Assembly: GCF_024970185.1 (NCBI RefSeq)
Contig: NZ_CP103965.1
Location: 4,026,001 to 4,090,000, forward strand
Direction of reading: 5' to 3'
DNA: 64,000 nucleotides
DNA from: Pseudomonas sp. N3-W
GTDB lineage: Bacteria; Pseudomonadota; Gammaproteobacteria; Pseudomonadales; Pseudomonadaceae
Under the pieces are notes generated by a model. The model was not told the origin of the DNA, ran no database searches, and was given only the letters and a program-made list of their open reading frames with translations. How positions within the stretch are numbered: the first letter of the stretch is position 1; every line of letters starts with the position of its first letter. This document shows, in pieces, positions 24,792-34,256 of the stretch. Made by a program: the position numbers and the translations under genes.

Positions 24792-25817
24792 TCAAGCCTT
24801 GTTGAAATCCACCACCACTTTTCCGAACGCCCCGCGATTGAGGTGAGCGAACGCCTGCGGCACCTGGGCGAAGGAATAGGTGGCATCGATGACCGGCGTG
24901 ATGCCGTGGTGATCAATCATGCGCACCATGTCTTCCAGCGCACGGCGCGGGCCGACGGCCACGGCGACGATGCTGGCGCGGCTGCCGAGCAGCGGCATGA
25001 TCGGTGTACGCAACTCGTCGGAGTCCAGCAGGCCGATGATCGACACGCGGCCACCCGGCACCACCGATTGCAGGGAGCGACCGAGGTTGTCGCCGCCGGC
25101 CATTTCCAGAATGTGATCGGCGCCGCGCCCGTCGGTCAGTTCGAGCACAGCGTGTTGCCATTCAGGCGTCGTGCTGCGATTGATGCCGTGGGTGGCGCCG
25201 AGCTTCTTCGCCTCGGCGATTTTCTCGTCGCTGCTGCTGGTCACTATCACGATGGCGCCACTGGCGGCGGCCAGTTGCACGGCAAACAGTGAAACCCCGC
25301 CCGTGCCCTGCACTACCACGGTTTGCCCGGCATGCAGATGGCCCAGTTCAATCAACGCCATCCACGCGGTCAGCGCAGCGATGGGCAGCGTGCTGGCCTG
25401 CACGGCAGTGAGGTTTTTCGGCGCCATGACGCACCAGTCGGCCGGCGTCGCCACGTATTGCGCGAGCATGCCCTGGATCGGTCCGCCCTGAGTCGGCATC
25501 TGCGCCCAGGTTTTTGGATTGCCATCGATCCAGTTGGTAATGTAGGTGGAGATCACGCGATCCCCCACGGTGAAGCGGCTGACGCCCTCACCCACTGCGA
25601 CCACCGTACCGGCCATGTCGGAGGCCGGGGTGAACGGGAAATCCAGGGCAGCAGTCATGCCGTTTTCGGCAACCTGGGTGTCGCGGTAGTTCAGGGACAC
25701 GGCGTCGATCTTTACCAGTATTTCCCCGGCTTTCGGGGTCGGCACCGGGCGATTGGCCAGGCTCAGGTTATCAAGACCAAACGCGGAAATTTCCCAGCGG
25801 CTCATTGATTCGGACAT
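24792..25817 (-). CDS. MDR-family NAD(P)-dependent alcohol dehydrogenase/quinone oxidoreductase
   Basis: 341 residues. A GroES-like N-terminal domain (AVSLNYRDTQVAENGM ... PASDMAGTVVAVGEGVSRF) is followed by a Rossmann domain with VVVQGTGGVSLFAVQLAAA. The catalytic-zinc Cys and the structural-zinc Cys cluster of classical alcohol dehydrogenases are not evident, which points to a zinc-free quinone-oxidoreductase-like enzyme. Divergent from a LysR-family gene that may regulate it. Substrate unknown. Confidence 0.87.
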   Translation of the reverse strand: MSESMSRWEISAFGLDNLSLANRPVPTPKAGEILVKIDAVSLNYRDTQVAENGMTAALDFPFTPASDMAGTVVAVGEGVSRFTVGDRVISTYITNWIDGNPKTWAQMPTQGGPIQGMLAQYVATPADWCVMAPKNLTAVQASTLPIAALTAWMALIELGHLHAGQTVVVQGTGGVSLFAVQLAAASGAIVIVTSSSDEKIAEAKKLGATHGINRSTTPEWQHAVLELTDGRGADHILEMAGGDNLGRSLQSVVPGGRVSIIGLLDSDELRTPIMPLLGSRASIVAVAVGPRRALEDMVRMIDHHGITPVIDATYSFAQVPQAFAHLNRGAFGKVVVDFNKA

Positions 25818-25959
25818 GACGGTTATCTCGGTGGGTGACAGTGGAACCGATGATAGAACTCGCCGTTGCGCGGATTAAGTAGGTGGGAGATCCGCTGTGT
25901 GCGGACGTTTTGCTCCGCAATGGAGTAAGGTGACACTGTGTGCCTGATGCACAACCCCT

Positions 25960-26045
25960 GTGGGAGCGAGCCTGCTCGCGAAGGCGATATGACCGCCGAC
26001 AAAGATGTTGAATGTAATGGCCTCTTCGCGAGCAGGCTCACTCCC
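25960..26045. repeat. REP pair
   Basis: GTGGGAGCGAGCCTGCTCGC faces TCGCGAGCAGGCTCACTCCC. It lies between the divergent dehydrogenase and LysR genes, which is unusual because REPs mostly lie at 3' ends. Confidence 0.85.
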
Positions 26046-26092
26046 ACAGGGATTTGCGGCGTTCAATCGACATACACATACCGAGAAAACCA

Positions 26093-27010
26093 ATGGACAG
26101 CCTCAACGCCCTGAACGTCTTCGTCTGCGTCGCCGAAACCCGCAGTTTCGTCGCCACTGGCCGCCTGTTGGGCGTGTCCGCCTCGGCCATCGGCAAAAGC
26201 ATCGTGCGCCTGGAAGAACGCTTCGGCGTACGCCTGTTCAACCGCAGCACCCGCAGCGTCACGTTGACCGATGAAGGCCTGCGCTTTCTGCAACGCAGCC
26301 TGCGCATCCTCGCCGAGATCGAAGCGGCCGAAGCCGAGTTTTCGCAAACCACCACCGCGCCCCGTGGCCGTCTGAAAATCAGCCTGCCGCTGGTCAGCGA
26401 CCCGTTCCTGCCGGTGCTGGCGCAATTCAAAAAGACCTACCCGGCGGTGGATCTGGACCTGACATTCGACGACCGCCGCGTCGATGTGATCGAAGAAGGC
26501 TATGACGCAGTGCTGCGCGCCGGCGAAGTTCCGGACTCCAGCCTGACGTCGCGCCTGCTCGGCGGCTACCGCATGATCCTGGTGGGCGCGCCGGACTACT
26601 TCCAGGCGTACGGCACACCGCAACAGCCGCTGGATCTGCTGCACCACGCCTGCATCCAGTTCCGCTTTCCCAACACCGGCAAGTTGCAGGTCTGGCCGTT
26701 GCGCGGTGCCGATCAGGACATCGATCTGCAACTGCCCACGTCCATGGTCTGCAACAATCTTGAGGCGCGTATCTGCTTTGCCGTGCAGGGCGTCGGCATC
26801 GCCTACTTGCCGGATTTCGCCATCCGCCATTGGCTGGAGAGCGGCAAACTGGTGCGAATTCTCGACGACTGTTCGCAGATCGGCGTCTACCGAATCATGT
26901 GGCCGTCGGGCAAGCACCCGGCGCTGAAATTGCGGGTGTTCATCGACTTTCTCAAGGAGCATCTGTTTCCCGATCAGAGCAAACAGCCGCGACCGGGCGA
27001 GTCCATCTAG
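26093..27010 (+). CDS. LysR-family transcriptional regulator
   Basis: 305 residues of the CrgA/YhjC-like LysR branch. Helix-turn-helix: VFVCVAETRSFVATGRLLGV then IVRLEERFGVRLFNRSTRSV. The effector domain begins RGRLKISLPLVSDPFLPVLA. The start was taken at the ATG before DSLNALNVF, which fits the family N-terminus. Divergent from the alcohol dehydrogenase and MFS genes, its likely targets. Confidence 0.92.
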   Translation: MDSLNALNVFVCVAETRSFVATGRLLGVSASAIGKSIVRLEERFGVRLFNRSTRSVTLTDEGLRFLQRSLRILAEIEAAEAEFSQTTTAPRGRLKISLPLVSDPFLPVLAQFKKTYPAVDLDLTFDDRRVDVIEEGYDAVLRAGEVPDSSLTSRLLGGYRMILVGAPDYFQAYGTPQQPLDLLHHACIQFRFPNTGKLQVWPLRGADQDIDLQLPTSMVCNNLEARICFAVQGVGIAYLPDFAIRHWLESGKLVRILDDCSQIGVYRIMWPSGKHPALKLRVFIDFLKEHLFPDQSKQPRPGESI

Positions 27011-27045
27011 ACTCCGGCAACGCTCACGCAATGGAAGCCGGCAAA

Positions 27046-27807
27046 ATGTCCCGAATCCTGTGGTACCTCGTTGCAGCCATTGCCGCCATCTACCTGGTGC
27101 TTTGCGTGGCGCTGCTGGTGTTTCAGCGCTCGCTTATCTACTTTCCGCAACCCGGTTCCATTACCGCCCCGGCCACACTCACCCTGGCCGTGGACGACGC
27201 ACAGGTGCAGGTTGCTGTAAGGCCGCACGACGGCCCCGATGCCTTGATCTACTTCGGTGGAAATGCCGAGGATGTGTCGCGCAATCTGCCGACATTTTCG
27301 GCGGCGTTCCCGGACCGTGCACTGTATTTGATGAATTACCGGGGTTTTGCCGGCAGTTCCGGGGAGCCGTCCGAGGCGGCCATTGCCCGTGATGCGCTGG
27401 CCCTGTTCGATCAGGTGCACGCCACGCACCCGAATATCGCAGTGGTCGGGCGCAGTCTGGGCACAGGCGTGGCCGTGCGTCTGGCGAGCCAGCGCCCGGC
27501 GGCGCGGTTGATCCTGATCACGCCGTTCAACAGCCTGCAGGACCTTGCTGTCCGTCAGTACCCGATGTTCCCGGTGAAGTGGCTCCTCAAGGACACGTTC
27601 GAATCCTGGAAGTACGCCGCGCGCATCAGCGTACCGACACGCCTGATCGCCGCTGAAAATGACGAAGTGGTACCGCGTGACAGCACCGAGCAGCTGTACA
27701 CACAGTTCACCAAGGGCGTGGCGACGCTGCAAGTGATTGGCGGCGTGGGGCATAACTCGATTTCCGAAAGCCCTGAGTATCTGAAGCTGATTGGGGATGG
27801 GTTGTAG
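27046..27807 (+). CDS. Membrane-anchored alpha/beta hydrolase
   Basis: 253 residues. An N-terminal membrane anchor (ILWYLVAAIAAIYLVLCVAL) is followed by a serine hydrolase domain of the BEM46/YfhR (ABHD13-like) type. Nucleophile Ser137 lies in VGRSLGTGVAVRL, Asp in AENDEVVP and His in GGVGHNSIS. An earlier in-frame ATG 15 bases upstream is possible; this one has GGAAG at a good distance. Substrate unknown. It ends about 50 bp before the large REP array. Confidence 0.85.
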   Translation: MSRILWYLVAAIAAIYLVLCVALLVFQRSLIYFPQPGSITAPATLTLAVDDAQVQVAVRPHDGPDALIYFGGNAEDVSRNLPTFSAAFPDRALYLMNYRGFAGSSGEPSEAAIARDALALFDQVHATHPNIAVVGRSLGTGVAVRLASQRPAARLILITPFNSLQDLAVRQYPMFPVKWLLKDTFESWKYAARISVPTRLIAAENDEVVPRDSTEQLYTQFTKGVATLQVIGGVGHNSISESPEYLKLIGDGL

Positions 27808-27855
27808 ACAAGAAGATGGCCGGTCCAGTCAGTATTGATGTGACTGACACTGCCC

Positions 27856-30135
27856 CATCGCGGGCAAGCCCGCTCCCACACTGGATCACTGTCGAGGGCC
27901 AATGTTGTGTTCACTGAAGATCAACTGTGGGAGCCGGGCTTGCCCGCGATAGCGGTGGGCATTCAGCAAGGATGGTGCCTGACACTGCCCCATCGCGGGC
28001 AAGCTCGCTCCCACACTGGATCTATGCCGAACACCAATTTTTTGCTCGCTGAGGATCAACTGTGGGAGCCGGGCTTGCCCGCGATAGCGGTGTGTCATTT
28101 GGCAAGGATGGTGACTGACACTGCCCCATCGCGGGCAAGCCCGCTCCCACAGTGGATCGCGGTAGAACACCGATTTTGTGTTCACTGAAGATCAACTGTG
28201 GGAGCCGGGCTTGCCCGCGATAGCGGTGGGTCATTCAGCAAGGATGGTGCCTGGCACTGCCCCATCGCGGGCAAGCCCGACTCCCACACTGGATCTGTGT
28301 GGATCGCCAGTGTTGTGTTCACTGAAGATCACCTGTGGGAGCCGGGCTTGCCCGCGATAGCGGTGGGTCATTCAGCAAGGATGGTGACTGACACTGCCCC
28401 ATCGCGAGCAAGCTCGCTCCCACAGTGGATCGCTATCGAACGCCGATTTTGTGTTTACTGAAGACCAACTGTGGGAGCCGGGCTTGCCCGCGATAGCGGT
28501 GGGTCATTCAGCAAGGATGGTGACTGACACGGCCCCATCGCGAGCAAGCTCGCTCCCACAGTGGATCTCGGTCGAACGCCGATTTTGTGTTCACTGAAGA
28601 TCAACTGTGGGAGCCGGGCTTGCCCGCGATAGCGGTGGGTCATTTGGCAAGGATGGTGACTGACACTGCCCCATCGCGAGCAAGCTCGCTCCCACACTGG
28701 ATCACTGTCGAATGCCAATTTTGTGTTCACTGAAGATCCCCTGTGGGAGCCGGGCTGATCGCGATAGCGGTGGGTCATTTGGCAATGATGGTGACTGACA
28801 CGGCCCCATCGCGGGCAAGCCCGCTCCCACACTGGATCTATGCCGAACACCAATTTTTTGCTCGCTGAGGATCAACTGTGGGAGCCGGGCTTGCCCGCGA
28901 TAGCGGTGGGTCATTTGGCAAGGATGGTGACTGACACGCCCCCATCGCGGGCAAGCCCGCTCCCACAGTGGATCTCGGTCGAACGCCAATTTTGTGCTCG
29001 CTGAAGATCAACTGTGGGAGCCGGGCTTGCCCGCGATGGCGGTGGATCATCAGCAAGGATGGTGGCTGACACTACGCCATCGCGGGCAAGCCCGCTCCCA
29101 CACTGGATCTGTGCGGATCGCCAATTTTGTGCTCGCTGAAGATCAACTGTGGGAGCCGGGCTTGCCCGCGATGGCGGTGGATCATCAGCAAGGATGGTGG
29201 CTGACACTACGCCATCGCGGGCAAGCCCGCTCCCACACTGGATCTCTGCCGAGTGCCAATTTTGTGTTCACTGAAGATCAACTGTGGGAGCCGGGCTTGC
29301 CCGCGATGGCGGTGGGTCATTTGGCAAGGATGGTGACTGACACTGCGCCATCGCGGGCAAGCTCGCTCCCACACTGGATCACTGTCGAATGCCAATTTTG
29401 TGTTCACTGAAGATCCCCTGTGGGAGCCGGGCTTGCCCGCGATAGCGGTGGGTCATTGGGCAATGATGGTGACTGACACTGCCCCATCGCGGGCAAGCCC
29501 GACTCCCACACTGGATCGCTGTCGAATGCCAATGTTGTGTTCACTGAAAATCTCCTGTGGGAGCCGGGCTTGCCCGCGATAGCGGTGGGTCATTCAGCAA
29601 TGATGGTGACTGACACGGCCCCATCGCGAGCAAGCTCGCTCCCACACTGGATCTCTGCCGAACACCAATTTTATGTTCACTGAAGACCAGCTGTGGGAGC
29701 CGGGCTTGCCCGCGATAGCGGTGGGTCATTTGGCAAGGATGGTGCCTGGCACTGCGCCATCGCGGGCAAGCCCGACTCCCACACTGGATCTGTGTGGATC
29801 GCCAGTGTTGTGTTCACTGAAGATCACCTGTGGGAGCCGGGCTTGCCCGCGATAGCGGTGGGTCATTCAGCAATGATGGTGACTGACACGGCCCCATCGC
29901 GGGCAAGCTCGCTCCCACACTGGATCAGTGTCGAACATCAATTTTGTGTTCACTGAAAATCCCCTGTGGGAGCCGGGCTTGCCCGCGATAGCGGTGGATC
30001 ATCAGCAAGGATGGTGCCTGACACGGCCCCATCGCGGGCAAGCCCGCTCCCACACTGGATCGCGGTCGAACGCCGATTTTGTAGTCACTGAAAATCCCCT
30101 GTGGGAGCCGGGCTTGCCCGCGATAGCGGTGTGTC
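27856..30135. repeat. Large 17-unit tandem BIME (REP-pair) array
   Basis: Seventeen copies of a ~136-bp unit. Each has a left REP GTGGGAGCCGGGCTTGCCCG (with an extra C against the usual GAGCGGGC), then CGATAGCGGTGGGTCATT, AAGGATGGTGACTGACAC, an inverted right REP ATCGCGGGCAAGCCCGCTCC, then CACTGGATC, CGAACGCCAATTTTGTG and TTCACTGAAGATCAACT. Left copies start at 27927, 28062, 28198, 28335, 28471, 28607, 28743, 28878, 29013, 29149, 29284, 29420, 29557, 29693, 29830, 29966 and 30101. The array fills the gap between two convergent genes. No protein is encoded in it. Confidence 0.95.
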
Positions 30136-30172
30136 AGGCACCATACCTATTGAAGAACATCACAAACTGCCG

Positions 30173-30961
30173 TCAGGCCTGCGCCTGCACCACTTCAATG
30201 CCCAGCCGTTGATAGTCGGCGACGTTGCCTGAAGCCAGGTGACGCTCGGTAACCAGCGTATGCAAACGGCGACAAGGTGCCACGACAAAGGGCTCCACGG
30301 CGCCGAGTTTGTCGGCGGTGGTCACTGCCACCACACGGGAGGCGCTGTCGAGCATGGCCTGTTTGACTGGCACTTCATCGAAATACACCGACGTGATGCC
30401 CACCTCCGGGTGCAAGGCGCAGACGCCGGTCAGCAGTAAATCGGCCTTGATGCTCTCGATCAGGCGCACGGTCTCGTGACCACTGACCGACATCGTCGCC
30501 GGGTTGAGCTGACCACCGGCCAGAATCACCTTCACGCCTTTGAATTCGGCCAGGGCGATGGCGGTCAACGGTGACGCCGTGACAGCGGTGATGGTGATGT
30601 CCACGGGCAGCTCGCGGGCGATCTGCAAAATGGTGGTGCCGGAGCCGAACAGGACGATCTGGCCGTCCTGCACCTGACGCGCCGCCAGTTGCGCCAGCTG
30701 CGTGCGCGCCTCGTCGGTTTCGCTGATGCGGGTGAAGTAGTCCTTACCGCTGTCCCTGGGCCTGGGCAGTGCGCCGCCGTGTACGCGCTGCACCAAGCCA
30801 GCGGTGTCCAGCTCGGCCAGGTCGCGGCGGATGGTGTCTTCAGAGACGGCGAAATGGGTGCTCAGCTCGGAGGCCATGACCTTGCCGTCGCGCTCGAGAA
30901 TCAAGAGAATTTTTTGACGACGTAGATGCGGGAGTTCTGCGACGGAGTGATGGAGTTGCAT
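30173..30961 (-). CDS. DeoR-family transcriptional regulator
   Basis: 262 residues. DeoR helix-turn-helix: RRQKILLILERDGKVMASEL, then HFAVSEDTIRRDLAELDTAG and LVQRVHGGALPRP. The C-terminal sugar-isomerase-like sensor domain has VLFGSGTTILQIARELP. These repressors usually sense a phosphorylated sugar. No obvious sugar operon lies beside it in the window. The internal ATG (MQLHHSVAELPHLRRQ) is preferred over the longer frame. Confidence 0.92.
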   Translation of the reverse strand: MQLHHSVAELPHLRRQKILLILERDGKVMASELSTHFAVSEDTIRRDLAELDTAGLVQRVHGGALPRPRDSGKDYFTRISETDEARTQLAQLAARQVQDGQIVLFGSGTTILQIARELPVDITITAVTASPLTAIALAEFKGVKVILAGGQLNPATMSVSGHETVRLIESIKADLLLTGVCALHPEVGITSVYFDEVPVKQAMLDSASRVVAVTTADKLGAVEPFVVAPCRRLHTLVTERHLASGNVADYQRLGIEVVQAQA

Positions 30962-31116
30962 GTTTATGCCTGAATCTGCGTGTTTGTGCGAGATTAGCCA
31001 AACCATCCGGGGAACACAATCGGCCATTGATTGATCAGCCCTCAGTCCCGGCCAAGTTTCAGCCCGCAGCCTCTCCCTTGCGCTAACGACAGCGCTGCTC
31101 AGGAGAGGCAAGACCC

Positions 31117-31430
31117 ATGAATTCGACCACAGCCGGCTGGCTCAACAAAGTACCCGAGGCCGAATTGACTTGTCAGTGAGCATCGAAAACGGCCTTGCGC
31201 TGCTGCAAGTCAAGGACTCGGGACCAGGAATTTCGGTTGAGGAGCGGGAGCGGGTATTCGATCCGTTTTACCGCAGCCTGGGCACCGACGAAGCCGGTTC
31301 CGGGTTGGGGCTGTCCATCGTCAAGGCGATTGCTGATCGGGTCGGGGCGCGGATTGAATTGGGTTTTACCGACAAGCGGCAACACCGCGGTCTATGCGTG
31401 TCGGTGTGGTTGAACCTGGGCGAACCGTAG
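31117..31430 (+). pseudogene. Deletion scar: start of a COG4705-like membrane protein joined to the end of a sensor kinase
   Basis: A well-placed AGGAGAGG and ATG open a frame MNSTTAGWLNKVPE that resembles the start of COG4705 membrane-anchored proteins (usually continuing KVPEVTL...) but stops after 20 residues. Overlapping in another frame is the tail of a histidine kinase ATPase domain: GRIDLSVSIENGLALLQVKD, SGPGISVEERERVFDPFYRS, GSGLGLSIVKAIADRVGARI. The kinase part has no start and lacks its dimerisation and sensor domains. The likely join is near CCCGAGG at about 31153. Two neighbouring genes seem to have been fused by a deletion. Confidence 0.65.
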
Positions 31431-31445
31431 TTCGCCCCGTCCCCC

Positions 31446-32117
31446 TTACTTGGCGGCCACCTGAGCACTATTGCCAGTAGTCACCAGCGCCTTGAGCGAA
31501 GCATCGAACTGTTTCAGGGCGTTGACCTGCAAATCACGCTGTTGGTCGATCTGCGCGGCAATTTCGGGGGCTGCTTTGCCATGCACCCACACCGATGGCA
31601 TCTGTTTGGCGCTGCTGCCTTCGGCCTGGCCGATGTATTGCAGGTTGGCATCGTAAAACTTGGCCATGAACCGCGCCTCCACCTGGGAATTGCGTTTCGA
31701 CACCAAGCGGCTGTAGGTATCAAGCATCACCACCACATCCGGGTGTGCCTGCACCACGGCATCGATGTTGTCGTAGACGGTGACCGAGCCGAACTCCTTG
31801 TGCAGCGAATCCATCAGCCAGTTGATCGCCAGTTTCGGATCGGAACTGGCAATAAACGCATTGCTGATGCGCGAATCCAGCTGCGGGTTCTTGCTGCCGT
31901 TCACCGCCACCTCGTGGTAACGCTCAAGGTATTCAAGGGTATTGAGGGTGTTTTCGCTGTACAGCACCCCCACGGACTGGGCGTGTTTGAGGTCAAGCGT
32001 GCTGTCGGCCATCGGCACAAAATGACAGGACTGATCATTGGCCGCATTGGCCGGGAATGTCGCAACCACGCCACTGCTGAGGACCACCACTAGCGCCAGC
32101 AAGGTTGAAATTCTCAT
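31446..32117 (-). CDS. Exported hypothetical protein
   Basis: 223 residues with a signal peptide (MRISTLLALVVVLSSGVVAT ... ANAAND). The mature protein contains LDLKHAQSVGVLYSENTLNT, SKNPQLDSRISNAFIASSDP and VVVMLDTYSRLVSKRNSQVE. No family is recognised. It resembles periplasmic proteins of unknown function with a nucleotide-hydrolase-like alpha/beta pattern, but that is weak. It stands alone between a gene scar and a divergent NTF2-like gene. Confidence 0.7.
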   Translation of the reverse strand: MRISTLLALVVVLSSGVVATFPANAANDQSCHFVPMADSTLDLKHAQSVGVLYSENTLNTLEYLERYHEVAVNGSKNPQLDSRISNAFIASSDPKLAINWLMDSLHKEFGSVTVYDNIDAVVQAHPDVVVMLDTYSRLVSKRNSQVEARFMAKFYDANLQYIGQAEGSSAKQMPSVWVHGKAAPEIAAQIDQQRDLQVNALKQFDASLKALVTTGNSAQVAAK

Positions 32118-32292
32118 CGCGCGGTTTCCTTCTGAAGCAAGTTCGTATAACGCCATCCTCCTCTCTTCCTGAAAAAACAGAACTTGCATTTTGTGATGAT
32201 AACTATCGATTGGACGAATGATTGGAATATGGCGCAAACAGGTCTGGCGCGGTGGTCTACAGTCCAGCACAACAAAAACAAGGGAGTTGAAA

Positions 32293-32721
32293 ATGTCTCA
32301 ACCAACATTGCAGCACAACGCCGCCGAAACCCTGCGCCAATGGCACGCCATGGTCGGCAAGAGCGACATGCGTGATCTACCGGAATTGCTCGACCCGCAG
32401 GTTATCTTCCGCTCGCCCATGGCGCACAATCCTTACCCCGGAGTGGCAGTGGTATCGACGATTCTCACCACGGTACTCGGCGTGTTCGAAGATTTTGTCT
32501 ACCACCGCGAACTGGCGACAGCCGACGGTTTGAATGTGGTGCTGGAGTTCAGCGCCACGGTGGCTGGAAAGGAGCTCAAAGGCATCGACATGATTCGCTT
32601 CAATGAACAGGGGAAAATCGTCGAGTTTGAAGTGATGGTGCGCCCTTTCAGTGGTTTACAGGCCCTGGGCGAGCAGATGGGGCAGCGGCTTGGGGCGTAT
32701 CTGGCTGCCGGTAGACCCTGA
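32293..32721 (+). CDS. SnoaL/NTF2-like domain protein
   Basis: 142 residues, single NTF2-like fold: HAMVGKSDMRDLPELLDPQV, FRSPMAHNPYPG, LEFSATVAGKELKGIDMIRF, IVEFEVMVRPFSGLQALGEQ. These are small cytosolic proteins that bind hydrophobic ligands or act as isomerase-like enzymes; the role is unknown. AGGGAG 7 bases before ATG sets the start. No operon partner. Confidence 0.85.
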   Translation: MSQPTLQHNAAETLRQWHAMVGKSDMRDLPELLDPQVIFRSPMAHNPYPGVAVVSTILTTVLGVFEDFVYHRELATADGLNVVLEFSATVAGKELKGIDMIRFNEQGKIVEFEVMVRPFSGLQALGEQMGQRLGAYLAAGRP

Positions 32722-32742
32722 TCGCCAGCGTCACCCCGTCAA

Positions 32743-32770
32743 CTGTGGCGAGCAAGCGCCCTCGCCACAG
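32743..32770. terminator. Hairpin after the NTF2-like gene
   Basis: CTGTGGCGAG and CTCGCCACAG form a strong stem with an intervening CAAGCGCC loop. There is no T-run, so it is a REP-type or factor-dependent stop. Confidence 0.5.
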
Positions 32771-32910
32771 GGGTCACTCGCTCTGCCTCCCTTATTTATG
32801 CTCAATTAAAAGCTTAATAATATTTTACCGATACCGAGGTGAACCCTAGTCTTTGACCCAAGCGATGGCAGGCCATAAACGGCCTGGCTGCCACTTCAAA
32901 GGGTATAAAG

Positions 32911-34221
32911 ATGACCATTGAAACAATAAAAACAGACACGCTGGTTGTGGGCGCCGGTCAGGCCGGTGTGGCGATGAGTGAACACCTGAGCAAACTCGGG
33001 GTGCCGCACCTGGTGCTGGAGCGCAACCGTATCGCCGAGCGCTGGCGCACCGGGCGCTGGGACTCGCTGGTGGCCAATGGTCCAGCCTGGCACGATCGTT
33101 TTCCGGGGCTTGAGTTCGACGATATCAGCCCCGACGGCTTTGCCCCGAAAGAGCGGGTAGCCGATTATTTCGAAGCCTATGCGAAAAAATTCAAGGCACC
33201 GGTGCGTACCGGCGTGGAAGTAAAGAAGGTCGAGCGCAATGTCGGTCGCCCCGGCTTCACCATCGAAACCTCCGAAGGCGTGATCGAAGCCAATCGCGTG
33301 GTCGCCGCCACCGGGCCGTTCCAGCGGCCGGTGATTCCGCCGATTGCGCCGGACGATCAGTCCTTCCTCCAGCTGCACTCCGCCGACTACCGCAACCCAC
33401 AGCAATTGCCCGACGGTGCCGTGCTGGTGGTCGGTGCCGGCTCGTCCGGGGTGCAGATTGCCGACGAGTTGCAGCGTGCCGGCAAAAAAGTCTACCTCTC
33501 GGTCGGCGCCCACGACCGCCCGCCTCGCGCCTACCGCAACCGTGATTTCTGCTGGTGGCTGGGGGTGCTGGGCGAGTGGGACCAGGCGGCAATGAAGCCC
33601 GGCCGCGAGCACGTGACCATCGCCGTCAGCGGCGCCCATGGCGGTCGCACCGTGGACTTTCGCGGGTTGGCCCATCGCGGCATGACCCTCGTCGGGCTGA
33701 CCCAGTCTTTCAAAGGTGCCGTGGCCACATTCCAGCCGAACCTGGCCGAGAACCTGGCCCGCGGCGACGAGAACTACCTGGCATTGCTCGATGCCGCCGA
33801 TGCCTACATCGAACGCAATGGCCTGGACTTGCCGGAAGAACCTGAAGCGCGCCATACCTTCGCCGACCCCGACTGCGTGACAAATCCCATTCTTGAACTC
33901 GACCTGGCCAGGGCCGGCGTGACGTCGATCATCTGGGCCACCGGTTTTGCCGTGGATTACAGCTGGCTGCAGGTCAATGCCTTCGACGACAACGGCAAGC
34001 CGCAACATCAGCGCGGCGTCTCCAGCGAGCCGGGCGTGTATTTCCTTGGCTTGCCGTGGCAGTCGCGTCGCGGTTCTTCGTTTATCTGGGGCGTTTGGCA
34101 CGACGCCAAGTACGTGGCCGATCACATCGCCATCCAGCGTTCCTACCTCGACTACCACGAGGCCGCGCAACGCGAGGCGCACGCCACCCCGCTCGCCCAT
34201 AAAACCACCGTCAGCGCTTGA
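32911..34221 (+). CDS. Flavin-containing monooxygenase (CzcO/TrkA-like)
   Basis: 436 residues. The FAD-binding Rossmann motif VVGAGQAGVAMSEHL is at residue 12, and the NADPH-binding motif VLVVGAGSSGVQIADEL near residue 170. ATG (ATGPFQRP) and WATGFAVDYSWL are the usual FMO family signatures. The enzyme probably inserts oxygen into a C, N or S centre. It is the first gene of a catabolic cluster with RidA, DUF1028 and M20 deacylase genes on the same strand, so its product may be a deaminated or acylated compound that those genes process. Confidence 0.87.
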   Translation: MTIETIKTDTLVVGAGQAGVAMSEHLSKLGVPHLVLERNRIAERWRTGRWDSLVANGPAWHDRFPGLEFDDISPDGFAPKERVADYFEAYAKKFKAPVRTGVEVKKVERNVGRPGFTIETSEGVIEANRVVAATGPFQRPVIPPIAPDDQSFLQLHSADYRNPQQLPDGAVLVVGAGSSGVQIADELQRAGKKVYLSVGAHDRPPRAYRNRDFCWWLGVLGEWDQAAMKPGREHVTIAVSGAHGGRTVDFRGLAHRGMTLVGLTQSFKGAVATFQPNLAENLARGDENYLALLDAADAYIERNGLDLPEEPEARHTFADPDCVTNPILELDLARAGVTSIIWATGFAVDYSWLQVNAFDDNGKPQHQRGVSSEPGVYFLGLPWQSRRGSSFIWGVWHDAKYVADHIAIQRSYLDYHEAAQREAHATPLAHKTTVSA

Positions 34222-34256
34222 TCCACGCGCAGGTCTTTTTTCGTCAGGAGCTTCAG

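Noticed and set aside
27856..30135. CRISPR-like look of regularly spaced repeats
   Set aside because: Unit is ~136 bp, spacers are nearly identical rather than unique, repeats are REP palindromes, and no cas gene is present.
27907..30212. Many open frames of 60-140 codons inside the REP arrays (products rich in GAGLPA or SRASPLPQ)
   Set aside because: They are translations of REP repeats on both strands, with no ribosome sites or independent conservation.
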